Shown here: piece after piece, positions 1 through 7,703 of the stretch
Numbering within the stretch: position 1 is the first letter of the stretch
Layout: each line of letters begins with the position of its first letter
Assembly (NCBI GenBank): GCA_947589475.1
Contig: CANQBO010000012.1
Span: forward strand, 1-55,975
DNA: 55,975 nt
Origin: an uncultured Clostridia bacterium
Lineage (GTDB): Bacteria > Bacillota > Clostridia > Christensenellales > CAG-917
Direction of reading: 5' to 3'
The notes under the pieces: model-generated
The model's database searches: none
Seen by the model: only the letters and a program-made list of their open reading frames with translations
What the model was told of the DNA's origin: nothing
Made by a program: the position numbers and the translations under genes

Positions 1-246
1 CCCTTCCTTACGAAAGAGCAGATTTTGTACGGGATAACAAGGTTCCGAACGCTCGATCTGAATACCCAAGAAGGCAGGCAGCGGCTGATAGATACGTTTG
101 TGAACGCAATTTACCTCTACGATGATTATGCTCTCATCACTTGCAACTACAAGGACGGAACAATTCGCATCTCGTTAGAGGAAATCGAGGGTTCGGATTT
201 GTTATCAAATGGTGTGCCAGTGCCGACCTATCTTGAACCACTGTAA
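1..246 (+). CDS. Large serine recombinase, C-terminal fragment (5' end outside window)
   Basis: The reading frame is open from base 1 and ends with TAA at 244-246. The residues after the window edge follow the pattern seen at the C-terminus of large serine recombinases of Clostridia mobile elements: a segment of the type RLIDTFVNAIYLYDD, then a short beta-rich stretch with NYKDG and EIEGSDL. That part belongs to the DNA-binding/coiled-coil tail, so the catalytic serine domain lies outside the window and activity cannot be judged. The tail ends in GVPVPTYLEP, and a near-copy of the DNA for this tail occurs at about 2880-2914. The family catalyses site-specific integration and excision, which fits the mosaic character of the next 3 kb. 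A TTG at 25-27 is not a real start; the protein continues upstream. Confidence 0.75.
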   Translation, partial: PFLTKEQILYGITRFRTLDLNTQEGRQRLIDTFVNAIYLYDDYALITCNYKDGTIRISLEEIEGSDLLSNGVPVPTYLEPL

Positions 247-292
247 AAAGTGTGTTGAAGTGGGTCGGTTTTCCTTTATGCGGGTTTGGATA

Positions 293-313
293 TCACAACC
301 CCAACTTTTTCGG
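293..313 (+). repeat. Left direct repeat flanking the restriction-modification cassette
   Basis: The core TCACAACCCCAACTTTT followed by TCGG recurs at 2222-2241, with one fewer T, in the same orientation. The two copies bracket the EcoRV-like genes and their promoter. Confidence 0.75.
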
Positions 314-357
314 GTAAAAATCATATTGAAAAAGACAGGCAACGATTATTGATTTGG

Positions 358-398
358 TTGAAAAATTTAAAGAAGTATGGTATAATAACAATTAGAGG
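358..398 (+). promoter_or_regulatory. Sigma-70-type promoter and RBS of the R-M operon
   Basis: TTGAAA at 358-363 and TATAAT at 381-386 are separated by exactly 17 bp. An AGAGG Shine-Dalgarno at about 394-398 precedes the ATG at 408. No controller-protein (C-box-like) repeat was recognised in this short leader. Confidence 0.7.
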
Positions 399-407
399 TA
401 AATCAAT

Positions 408-1250
408 ATGGATTTCCAAGAGGAAAAAGAAAAGTTCAGAATTGCCTTGAAAGAATTCGCAGCATCGTTGATGGGTTACATTAGTCAAAATGATGAATGG
501 ACTATCAAAGGCTTTATTGATGTGTTCAAAAACGTATATACCATCTCTAATGACACAAAAATAGTTTCCAAAGTTCTTGAACTCCACGTTTTTCCTTTGT
601 TCTTAAACTTTGCCGAACAAAGTGGTTATATATTAGAATTGGCGACTTATCAAAATTGGTATCCCGATTTAACATTCATATCCAAAGAAAATCCCGAAAT
701 TAAATTTGCAGTTGATTTAAAAACTACTTATAGGGATTCAGAAAATCCCGCATTCTGTAATGGTTTTACTTTGGGTTCGCATGGAGAATACTTTGTAAAT
801 AGAGAGAGTAACAAAAACATTCAATATCCCTATGGGGCTTATTCGGGACACTTTTGCCTTGGAATTATTTATACTCGTACTCTTATTGATAAGAATATAG
901 AAACAAAAGTATATTCAGTTGATGAAGTGCATCAGATGCCTTCCGTCATTAAAAATTTCATTTTTTTCGCAGAAGAAAAATGGCGAATAGCAAGCGATAA
1001 AGGTGGAAGTGGTAATACTGCAAATATAGGTAGTATCAATAATATTCAAGATATTCTTAACGGCAATGGCGTTTTTGCTAAGGCAGGCGAAGAACTATTC
1101 GATGACTATTGGGCGAATTTTGGGAAACTGCAAGTACCCGATGGTAAAGGTAAATTTAAAAAACTATCCTCTTTTTCCGAATTTCTAAGCTACAAAGGAT
1201 TGCCATCAACCTTAAACAATCAGCGTTCTACGAGGAGGAAAAGTTTATGA
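408..1250 (+). CDS. EcoRV-like type II restriction endonuclease (predicted GATATC)
   Basis: A 280-residue homologue of EcoRV, by recalled comparison of the sequences. The PD-(D/E)XK core is intact: Glu59 in VLELH (EcoRV Glu45), Asp87 in NWYPDLT (Asp74), and Asp103/Lys105 in AVDLKTTY (Asp90/Lys92), with nearly the same spacing as EcoRV. The base-reading loop GGSGNTANIGS (about residues 199-209) preserves the Gly-Ser-Gly-Asn-Thr that reads GATATC in EcoRV, so the same blunt cutting GAT/ATC is predicted. The protein would act as a cytoplasmic homodimer degrading unmodified DNA. It is the first gene of a two-gene operon and overlaps the methyltransferase by four bases (ATGA). Its DNA is clearly A+T-richer than the glycan and peptide loci, which fits horizontal acquisition. 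The inference of specificity is strong but untested. Confidence 0.92.
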   Translation: MDFQEEKEKFRIALKEFAASLMGYISQNDEWTIKGFIDVFKNVYTISNDTKIVSKVLELHVFPLFLNFAEQSGYILELATYQNWYPDLTFISKENPEIKFAVDLKTTYRDSENPAFCNGFTLGSHGEYFVNRESNKNIQYPYGAYSGHFCLGIIYTRTLIDKNIETKVYSVDEVHQMPSVIKNFIFFAEEKWRIASDKGGSGNTANIGSINNIQDILNGNGVFAKAGEELFDDYWANFGKLQVPDGKGKFKKLSSFSEFLSYKGLPSTLNNQRSTRRKSL

Positions 1251-2170
1251 AAGAGGCTATTTTTGTCCCCCCATTAAAAATTCAAGGGATTAAAACCAAA
1301 CTTGTTCCCGTGATAAAAAATAATGTTATTGTAGACGAGGACTGCTATTGGATTGAGCCATTCATGGGATCTGGCGTTGTCGGTTTTAATGTTGCCCCAT
1401 ATAATGCTATATTTGCCGATACAAACCCTTACATTATAGCTTTCTATAATGCGATAAAAAGTGGGGAAATTAATGCGTACATTGTTAGACGATTTTTAGA
1501 GGATGAAGGGAAAAAGCTTCTTGAACGGGATGAAGAATATTATTATGAAGTGAGAGATAGGTTCAATAGAAATCAAAATTCGTTAGACTTCTTATTTTTG
1601 AATCGTTCTTGCTTTAACGGTATGATACGATTTAATAAGTCGGGCGATTTTAACGTCCCTTACGGGCATAAACCAAATAGATTTGCAAAGGCGTATATTA
1701 CTAAAATTGTAAATCAAGTAGCCCATGTCGAAAAATTAATTAGAAGAAACAATTGGTCATTTGTCTGTCAAACTTTTGAAAAAACAATTCAAGAAGTGCC
1801 AGAGAAATCATTTATATATTGTGACCCGCCATACATCGGACGACATGTCGATTACTATGATAGTTGGGATGAGGAATGTGAGTTTGCACTAAAAAATACA
1901 TTGATTGAATCTCAAAAACCATTCATGTTGTCTACTTGGGACTACAACAGTTATAGGAAAAATGAGTATATCGACACAGTATGGGGTTTTTGTGAGAAGA
2001 TTAATATATCGCATTTCTACCATGTGGGCGCAAAAGAAGAAAATCGTAATCCTATTATGGAAGCTTTATTAATCAATTATCCTCGCAGTACGGGAGATGA
2101 AGCGTCATTCTTTGCGCATTCAAGACAGCCGATGCAAATATCTATATTCGATATCAAAATGATATCTTGA
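1247..2170 (+). CDS. Adenine-N6 DNA methyltransferase, M.EcoRV type (alpha class)
   Basis: A 307-residue enzyme expected to protect host DNA by methylating the adenine of the cognate GATATC site with S-adenosylmethionine. The N-terminus has motif X (KTKLVPVIK, about 16-24) and the SAM-binding motif I EPFMGSGVVGFN (37-48). The catalytic motif IV CDPPYIGRHVDYY is near residues 192-204. This Dam-like alpha order and the long LNRSCFNGMIRFN segment closely resemble M.EcoRV as I recall it. Translation is coupled to the nuclease by an ATGA overlap, with GGAGG 10 bases upstream. Two GATATC sites, at 2150-2155 and 2161-2166, lie at the very end of the gene. Being second in the operon gives no obvious head start for protection on entering a new host. 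Confidence 0.92.
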   Translation: MKEAIFVPPLKIQGIKTKLVPVIKNNVIVDEDCYWIEPFMGSGVVGFNVAPYNAIFADTNPYIIAFYNAIKSGEINAYIVRRFLEDEGKKLLERDEEYYYEVRDRFNRNQNSLDFLFLNRSCFNGMIRFNKSGDFNVPYGHKPNRFAKAYITKIVNQVAHVEKLIRRNNWSFVCQTFEKTIQEVPEKSFIYCDPPYIGRHVDYYDSWDEECEFALKNTLIESQKPFMLSTWDYNSYRKNEYIDTVWGFCEKINISHFYHVGAKEENRNPIMEALLINYPRSTGDEASFFAHSRQPMQISIFDIKMIS

Positions 2171-2221
2171 TTATATTATGGCGCTCTCTTTTAGCTAAAA
2201 AGACAAGCACACGCCGCACTC

Positions 2222-2241
2222 TCACAACCCCAACTTTTCGG
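2222..2241 (+). repeat. Right direct repeat flanking the R-M cassette
   Basis: A second copy of the repeat at 293-313, identical apart from one T. It lies 21 bases upstream of the start of the sigma-like gene, suggesting that the recombinase and sigma-like gene were once adjacent. Confidence 0.75.
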
Positions 2242-2262
2242 AGTAAGGCAAGGGAAATCAAG

Positions 2263-2559
2263 ATGAAATCATTGGAAGAAATAAGCGCCGATCTGCGCTT
2301 CATTCAGGAATATTACAAGCTCAAACGCACCATGAAACGCCCCTTTGAAGTCACCGACCACGGCGATTATAAAAGTTTGATTGCGCGTTATGATACGCTT
2401 GCAAAGACGGCTCCGAAGCGACAGGCGCAGGTGTATGAGGGGCTGTATCTTCAAGGAAAGACGCAAAAGGCACTTGCGCAGGAGTGGGAAGTCACGGAGA
2501 AATACATTCAAATTCTGAATAAGCGGCTGTTGCTGTTTTTGCAGTCGCATTGGGGGTGA
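2263..2559 (+). CDS. Small sigma-70 region-4-like helix-turn-helix protein
   Basis: The start chosen is ATG 2263 (98 residues), preceded by AAGGGA in a plausible Shine-Dalgarno position; the frame is open back to 2167 but that extension runs through the direct repeat. The second half (about residues 55-95) reads as a region-4-type helix-turn-helix: YEGLYLQGKTQKALAQEW, then VTEKYIQILNKRLL. Small proteins of this type are common next to serine recombinases in Clostridia integrative elements, where they are annotated as sigma factor-like or RinA/ArpU-like regulators. The basic middle section (KRPFE, KSLIARYD) has no signal peptide or membrane segment. The gene ends just before a strong terminator at 2648-2676. 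The exact role is inferred from fold and context only. Confidence 0.6.
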   Translation: MKSLEEISADLRFIQEYYKLKRTMKRPFEVTDHGDYKSLIARYDTLAKTAPKRQAQVYEGLYLQGKTQKALAQEWEVTEKYIQILNKRLLLFLQSHWG

Positions 2560-2647
2560 AAACAGCGGGGGTGGAAAAGTCTGCTCCCGTTTTCTTATGA
2601 AAAAAGAACGCAGGTCGAGGTTCGACTTACGTTCTTTGTGGTGTACC

Positions 2648-2676
2648 AAAACCCTCGCAATTGCGAGGGTTTTTTG
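2648..2676 (+). terminator. Rho-independent terminator
   Basis: A perfect palindrome, ACCCTCGCAATTGCGAGGGT, extended by flanking A and T runs and followed by TTTTT. It fits the end of the sigma-like transcript and abuts the dispersed repeat that begins at 2671. Confidence 0.7.
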
Positions 2677-2832
2677 CGCCGAATGAAAATTTCGCTGACG
2701 CTCAATTTTGCGCAATCGTGTGCCGATTCGCCCATGGCGAAATCTTGCACGGCGGTGGCTTCGTCCCGCTGTCGGCTGTGCCGCCACCGCCACCGTAGGG
2801 GCTGTGAAGTGACGGAAACCCCCACTTCACAG
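2671..2832 (-). repeat. Dispersed extragenic repeat, copy 1
   Basis: The reverse complement of this segment resembles 27248-27467. Shared blocks include GAAATTTTCATTCGGCGC, GCGCAAAATTGAGCG and GACAGCGGGACGAAGCCACC. One end forms a hairpin, CTGTGAAGTG (2802-2811) pairing with CACTTCACAG (2823-2832). No convincing coding frame spans it; open frames here are not conserved between the copies. Confidence 0.65.
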
Positions 2833-3024
2833 AAATTAAGTGCTTGCTATGAATTTGACTTTTTGAGGCAATTCCTGTCGGGAGTGCCACTCCCAACCTA
2901 TGTTGAACCCATAGGTTGGGATTCTTTTATAAAGAGAAATATAAAGACATTGATAAAAACTAAATTACTTTATTTTTACTTAACATTTACACCCGACTTT
3001 TGGTACACCCGACTTTTGGCGTCA
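2833..3024. other. Intergenic stretch with recombinase-tail remnant and hairpin
   Basis: About 2872-2915 translates to SGVPLPTYVEP, echoing the GVPVPTYLEP end of the recombinase fragment at the window start. It also forms a 12-bp stem, TCCCAACCTATG (2891-2902) with CATAGGTTGGGA (2910-2921), followed by TTCTTTTAT, which is terminator-like. The remaining bases up to the exporter gene are A+T-rich; CACCCGACTTTTGG occurs twice there in tandem. Confidence 0.5.
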
Positions 3025-5445
3025 TTACTGCCGCAAAAGCTCTATGGGGGACTTTTTACATTTGCCGAATATGGGGAGCGCGGTGCCTAAGAAGGCTATG
3101 ATCAGGCTGAAGCCCAACATTGCAAATATCGCGGCTGCGTTTACGGGCATAATGCTTCCTGCCTTGATAAATTCGAGTTGGCTTGCGATTTTACTGCCCA
3201 AATAATTGTTTATAATGACCATTGCCGCGATCGAGAAAACCCACGATATGATGCAGAGCATCGCCATTTCTATAAAAAATATTGCGAAAATGTTTCCTTG
3301 TTTTGTCCCCATCGATCTTAAGATCCCGATTTCGCGCTTTGTCGAATTGATAGTGGATATAATAAAATTCAACATCATCAAAAGAGTGAATATCGCAACG
3401 CCCGCCAAAACCATTCCGCCGATATCAAGCAACAGTTTTATATCTTCATTGACGGATTCAACCTCTTGCCAAATATGGTCGAAGACCCTGATGTTGTCGT
3501 CGTTTGAAAGATAATCAAACATTTCGCGGTCGCTTTTTTGATCCTGCAAAAAGATATCGACGCAGGATATGCCGAAATCTTCCCTGTTGTAGAGCTTTTC
3601 AAAAACATTTTCGGATACTATGCAAAAGTCGTCCTCATAATTATCCGAAAACCAACCTTTTATTTTAAGACGAAGCGGCAAAGCATAATCCTCGCCGTTT
3701 ATGCCGCGAGCGAGCGTTATGTCTATATAATAATTGCCGTCGTCTGCCATTTCGAACGACTCGGAACCCATATATAAAGTCCACGCAGTCGCGCTGAGAA
3801 TTATTTGATCGTCGCCGTCTATCGGCCCTTCGATGCATCTTGAAGTGTCAAAGGAAGCGCTTGAGCCTAACGGTCCGTGTATATCTGTATATTCGTTGTG
3901 AAGCTGCCAAACATAATTTTCAGCCCCACTATAGTAATGCCTATAAAAATATTTGTTTACAAACAGTCTTGTGTGCAAAGAATACGGCAAATAATTGCTT
4001 CTGAATTCTCCGTATTTAGTATTTGTGTCGTTGTAATTTTCCCGCCACGCGCTGTCGGCGGCGTCCTTTATATCATCATAATAGCGATCGACAGAGCTAT
4101 CTATCAAGCCGCATACGGTAAACGTGCCCTTAGCGTCCTCGAAATAAAGTTCATGCCCTATAAAATCCTTTACGACAGCTATTCCGTTTTGTCTGCAATA
4201 CTCGCTTTGCCTTTTCAATATACTTTCGGCGCTGTAAAGTGTAAGACATACTTCTCTTTCTCCGTCGCGCGGCAAATTCCCATAAGCCGGGCTCAGTCCG
4301 CTATTTGCCGGCAAACTGTCGTCAACAACGACGATCCCGTTGAGTTCGAAGCTGAAATAACTCTGCTTTTGCTTGTTGTTATCTATTTCTTCGAATCCTC
4401 TCACCTCGTATATCGCGTCATATACGGGAAGCGTTGTCCTTTCACCCAATCTGCTTTTCATTTCATTGTAATCTTCATTTGAAAACCGACCGGGTCTGTT
4501 GACTTCGGAAGAATATTTCACAGCGGAAAAATTGTTGAGTCCCGCATTCAAATAAGTTTCACGATATCTTTCGGACGAGTTTTTTGTAAGCAAAGACACT
4601 CCGCTGCCAAACAACGATAAGGTGACAATAAACAAAATAGCGGTAATTGCCATTTTGAGCCAACGTTTTCCCAAATTTCCGAAACTCATTTTGCATATAT
4701 TAAGAAATGACAAATTGCCGTCTTTCTTTGTTTTGTTCGAATTTTCCGAAATATTTGTAGCCTGATCTAAGACTTCGTTTTTTATTTCATCGGACTGCAC
4801 TTCGCCGTCTTTAAGTCTGATTATTCTATCCGCATACTTTTCCGCGCCGTCTAAATCGTGCGATACAACTACTACCAGCTTTGTTTCGGATATCTTTTTC
4901 AGCAGTTCGTATATCGAATCGCTTGTGGAACTGTCAAGGTTTCCCGTAGGTTCATCCGCGAGGATTATATCGGGGTTTTTGACAAGTCCGCGAGCAATAG
5001 CGACTCTCTGCTTTTGACCGCCCGAAAGCTGCGATACTTTTCTTTTGTTATAACCATCCATTTCAACCGCTTTGAGAACTTCATTTATTTTAGACGTTTT
5101 ATCATTATCATTTTGAAGCTCAAGCGCTAAACCGATGTTGTCTTGCACATTGTAATCATCGATCAAATTGTAATCTTGAAAAACAAAACCTACCTTATAA
5201 TTGCGGTATCTGTCAAAATCATTTTCGCCGTACTCGGACAACTTTTTTCCGTCTACTAAAACAGAACCTTCTGTCGGAGAGTCTAAGCCTCCCAATATAT
5301 TGAGCAGGGTCGTTTTTCCGCAACCGCTTTTGCCCAAAATAAATATTAAACCGTTTTCGCCGAAAGAAAGATCAATGCTTTTCAGCGCTTTCACGCTCTC
5401 CCTTTTGCCCTTATAAACTTTTGTTACTCCTTCAAGCGTGATCAT
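3025..5445 (-). CDS. ABC exporter, fused ATPase-permease (MacB/FtsX superfamily)
   Basis: An 806-residue single-chain exporter subunit. The start is the ATG at 5445 because GGGAGG lies seven bases upstream; an in-frame ATG eight codons earlier has no such site. Residues 1-230 form the ATPase: Walker A GKSGCGKTT, Q-loop VFQDYNL, signature LSGGQKQR, Walker B ILADEPTGNLDSS and switch VVVSHD. A first membrane helix (about 265-290) is followed by a long extracytoplasmic domain of about 360 residues, then three C-terminal helices containing the FtsX-like stretch STKREIGILRSMGTKQGN. This layout is that of MacB-type or peptide/lipoprotein-handling exporters that use mechanotransmission rather than a channel. 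No periplasmic adaptor, two-component system or substrate gene is adjacent, so the substrate (antimicrobial peptide, lipoprotein or other) is open. Confidence 0.85.
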   Translation of the reverse strand: MITLEGVTKVYKGKRESVKALKSIDLSFGENGLIFILGKSGCGKTTLLNILGGLDSPTEGSVLVDGKKLSEYGENDFDRYRNYKVGFVFQDYNLIDDYNVQDNIGLALELQNDNDKTSKINEVLKAVEMDGYNKRKVSQLSGGQKQRVAIARGLVKNPDIILADEPTGNLDSSTSDSIYELLKKISETKLVVVVSHDLDGAEKYADRIIRLKDGEVQSDEIKNEVLDQATNISENSNKTKKDGNLSFLNICKMSFGNLGKRWLKMAITAILFIVTLSLFGSGVSLLTKNSSERYRETYLNAGLNNFSAVKYSSEVNRPGRFSNEDYNEMKSRLGERTTLPVYDAIYEVRGFEEIDNNKQKQSYFSFELNGIVVVDDSLPANSGLSPAYGNLPRDGEREVCLTLYSAESILKRQSEYCRQNGIAVVKDFIGHELYFEDAKGTFTVCGLIDSSVDRYYDDIKDAADSAWRENYNDTNTKYGEFRSNYLPYSLHTRLFVNKYFYRHYYSGAENYVWQLHNEYTDIHGPLGSSASFDTSRCIEGPIDGDDQIILSATAWTLYMGSESFEMADDGNYYIDITLARGINGEDYALPLRLKIKGWFSDNYEDDFCIVSENVFEKLYNREDFGISCVDIFLQDQKSDREMFDYLSNDDNIRVFDHIWQEVESVNEDIKLLLDIGGMVLAGVAIFTLLMMLNFIISTINSTKREIGILRSMGTKQGNIFAIFFIEMAMLCIISWVFSIAAMVIINNYLGSKIASQLEFIKAGSIMPVNAAAIFAMLGFSLIIAFLGTALPIFGKCKKSPIELLRQ

Positions 5446-5926
5446 GACAGCCCTCCCGATAAATCGCATATTGCCTGTATCGATATTGAATTCGACCGAC
5501 TGCCATTACTCTTTACATCGGGACAATAACAATATCGGATTCATTTATCAATAAAGCATTCTGTCTATTTGTCCTCAATTACTTTCCTATAATATTATCA
5601 TCAAACGACAAGTTCCGCAACATTAAATCAAAAATTCATTCTGAAAGCTACACTTCATATCTTCATTCTGTAATTCTGCCTATGTATACATAAAAATCTC
5701 AGCCTATGCGGTTCGACATAGATGTGATATCCCCACTTCAAAAAATATGAGACGCCTATCGGAGTGATTTGTTTTGTAATACTAGATTATGAAAGCGGGA
5801 AAAAACAAAGGCAGTCATTTGTTGGGTCAAATACAAATAATAATCCGAACCTCGTAGTGCCGATAGGCGGTGGGTTCGGATCTATCGTTTTCTTCAGCTC
5901 AGTAAGTTATTTATAGTGTGCGTTTT
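5446..5926. other. Intergenic region between exporter and glycan operon
   Basis: No coding frame is supported. It should hold the exporter promoter (minus strand), but no good -35/-10 pair was found. It contains an inverted repeat GCCTATCGG (5754-5762) / CCGATAGGC (5860-5868) and a separate hairpin at 5844-5880. Confidence 0.5.
5844..5880 (-). terminator. Possible terminator of the glycan operon
   Basis: On the minus strand TCCGAACC pairs with GGTTCGGA across a 21-base loop and is followed by the T-rich TTATTATTTGTATTT. It lies about 50 bases after the last gene of the operon. The loop is long, so this is tentative. Confidence 0.4.
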
Positions 5927-6361
5927 TTAAAGGTCACCTGTGCGGCGGAGGGCGAAGATGACTATGGCGGCGACGACAAGCCAGGCGAAACTGCAAAGCA
6001 TGAGTATGAGGGCAAAGCCGAGGTCGCTTGCGCGCTGATAACACATTGCGGCGGGGTCGTCGGCGCGATAGTACACCCTTATGGTTATCCCTTGTTTGCA
6101 GCGCGAAAAGTCGCCGATGTAGTCCACTTTTTCATACGTCCTGCCGCCCGCCTCAAATTTGACGTACACGTGAAGGACGACGCTCATGCCGTCCGTCGTC
6201 TCGCCCGTCTGAATTTCGACGATCTCGCCATAAGTGCGCTCAAAGCCTCTCTGTTTGACGGCTTGCGTGATCGTCCACACCGTGCCCGCGACAAACAGCG
6301 CGCACAGCAAGACAATGACGGCGATCGCAACGCCGCGTTTTTTTGCGTTCCTCTCACTCAT
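5927..6361 (-). CDS. DUF3592-type small membrane protein
   Basis: A 144-residue protein starting at ATG 6361, which overlaps the end of the GH30 gene by eight bases. After a charged N-terminus (MSERNAKKRG) there is a membrane helix at about 11-32. Next comes an extracytoplasmic beta-rich domain of about 70 residues with YGEIVEI, YEKVDYIGDFSRCKQG and IRVYYRADDPA. A second helix (about 113-138) ends in basic residues. The order helix, YxP-like beta domain, helix matches DUF3592 proteins, whose function is unknown. It is the last gene of the eight-gene operon and is probably translationally coupled to the GH30 gene. Nothing ties it directly to glycan handling apart from its position. Confidence 0.65.
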   Translation of the reverse strand: MSERNAKKRGVAIAVIVLLCALFVAGTVWTITQAVKQRGFERTYGEIVEIQTGETTDGMSVVLHVYVKFEAGGRTYEKVDYIGDFSRCKQGITIRVYYRADDPAAMCYQRASDLGFALILMLCSFAWLVVAAIVIFALRRTGDL

Positions 6362-7703
6362 CGACAAGCACCGTCTGTATGGAATGTGCGGGGATGAAGA
6401 TGTCCATGCCCTTCCCGTCAATAGTCAATGTGGCGTGCAAGTCCTTGCCCGCGGTGTTTTCGATTACGATGACTTTCTCGCCGCTCGGGTCGACATATGC
6501 CACTGTATAGAGGTCCTTCTCGACATCGGTGCCGCTGTACGTCCTGACGGCGCCCGCCCTGATGAATTTCGAGAAATGCCCTATGTAGTAATATGACGAC
6601 ATGTACATTATCTTTTTGCTTTTTCCGTCAATCATGACGGGGGCTTCGCAGAAATTGCCCACATGGTTGGGGCCGCCGCGCTCGTCGAGGCACAAATTCC
6701 AATCTATATAGCCCTCGGAATAATTGTTGAGGTCGTTGATGATGTTTTTGCCGTACCTCTCGCCGTGCTCCCACCGCCCGACATAGGACGCCTTGCCTGT
6801 TGTGGAATCGTGGGCGAGTTCCACACAGCACTCTGTGAGGAAGATGTGCTTGTCGGGATAGAGCGCGTGCAGGGCGGACAGATTTTCGCTCCTGTCGCAA
6901 CAATACCAATGGTAGCCGATGCCGTCGACAAGCTCTCTTACGCCCTCTATCTTCAGCGAATTGAGCGCGCGCCTGACGACGCCGTCCCTGTTGTGGTCCC
7001 ACAAAATTATGCCCATGTCCTCAATGCCGTGCCTTCTGAGCGCGGGGACAAGGAAGTCGCGTATGAAATACGCCTCCTCTTCGGCGCTGAAAATGCAGGA
7101 TTCCCATGTCTGGACGGCTTCCGGCTCGTTTTGCACGGACATCATGTCAAAATGCACGCCCAGTTTTCCCGCCTCCTCGATAAATTTGCAAAAATATTCC
7201 GCCCAAGGCTGTTTGTACTCCTCTTTGAGCTTGCCGCCGTGATGCAAGATCCCGTTTGTTTTCATATAGGCGGGAGGACTCCACGTTGAGAGCAGAGTGC
7301 TGAGTCCGCCCGCGCGCTCCTCGCAACGTTTGAAAAACTCAAGGCGAGGGATGTCCCAGCTTATATCGAATGTAGCAAGCGCGTCGTCTCCTTCCTCCAC
7401 ATAGGTGCGCGACCTCTCCGAAAAATCCGTAGAGTGCATGGGTATGCGCGCCAAATTGTAGCAAAGCCCGTCCTTTGAGAAAAACGCGTCGATGACCTCG
7501 CGCTTGCCCTCTTCCGTCAGCGCTTCCGTCGCCAAAAACGCCGCCTCGGTAAACGCGCCGCCGAAGCCCATGTGCGTCTGAAATCTGCTCGAAGTGTCGA
7601 CCACTATGTTGTGGTCTCCTCCCCCGAAGCCCGCCTTAGTCGAGGGAAGAGAGACCGCTTGAAAAGGTCTCCCTTCCGTTGTCAAGAATGCCCTGTTCAT
7701 CAT
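6354..7703 (-). CDS. GH30-family glycoside hydrolase, cytoplasmic
   Basis: A (beta/alpha)8 glycosidase of about 449 residues, without signal peptide. Start: tandem ATGATG at 7703/7700 overlaps the TGA of the upstream lipoprotein gene, with GGAGG directly before it; the spacing favours the second ATG, and an upstream in-frame extension to 7862 has no such support. GH30 signatures are LSTWSPPAYMKT, the acid/base SVQNEPE (Glu about 193) and the nucleophile in FLTECC (Glu about 291), with the C-terminal beta-sandwich finishing the chain. Family activities include beta-glucosidase/glucosylceramidase, beta-1,6-glucanase and xylanase, and these motifs do not decide among them. Lacking an export signal, it probably cleaves oligosaccharides imported by the ABC system encoded upstream, while its secreted GH30 partner works outside. 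Confidence 0.85.
   Translation of the reverse strand: MMNRAFLTTEGRPFQAVSLPSTKAGFGGGDHNIVVDTSSRFQTHMGFGGAFTEAAFLATEALTEEGKREVIDAFFSKDGLCYNLARIPMHSTDFSERSRTYVEEGDDALATFDISWDIPRLEFFKRCEERAGGLSTLLSTWSPPAYMKTNGILHHGGKLKEEYKQPWAEYFCKFIEEAGKLGVHFDMMSVQNEPEAVQTWESCIFSAEEEAYFIRDFLVPALRRHGIEDMGIILWDHNRDGVVRRALNSLKIEGVRELVDGIGYHWYCCDRSENLSALHALYPDKHIFLTECCVELAHDSTTGKASYVGRWEHGERYGKNIINDLNNYSEGYIDWNLCLDERGGPNHVGNFCEAPVMIDGKSKKIMYMSSYYYIGHFSKFIRAGAVRTYSGTDVEKDLYTVAYVDPSGEKVIVIENTAGKDLHATLTIDGKGMDIFIPAHSIQTVLVDE

Noticed and set aside
3206..4482. Open frames of 80-200 codons on the plus strand inside the exporter gene
   Set aside because: They lie opposite a well-supported ABC exporter with intact motifs and have no ribosome-binding sites or families.
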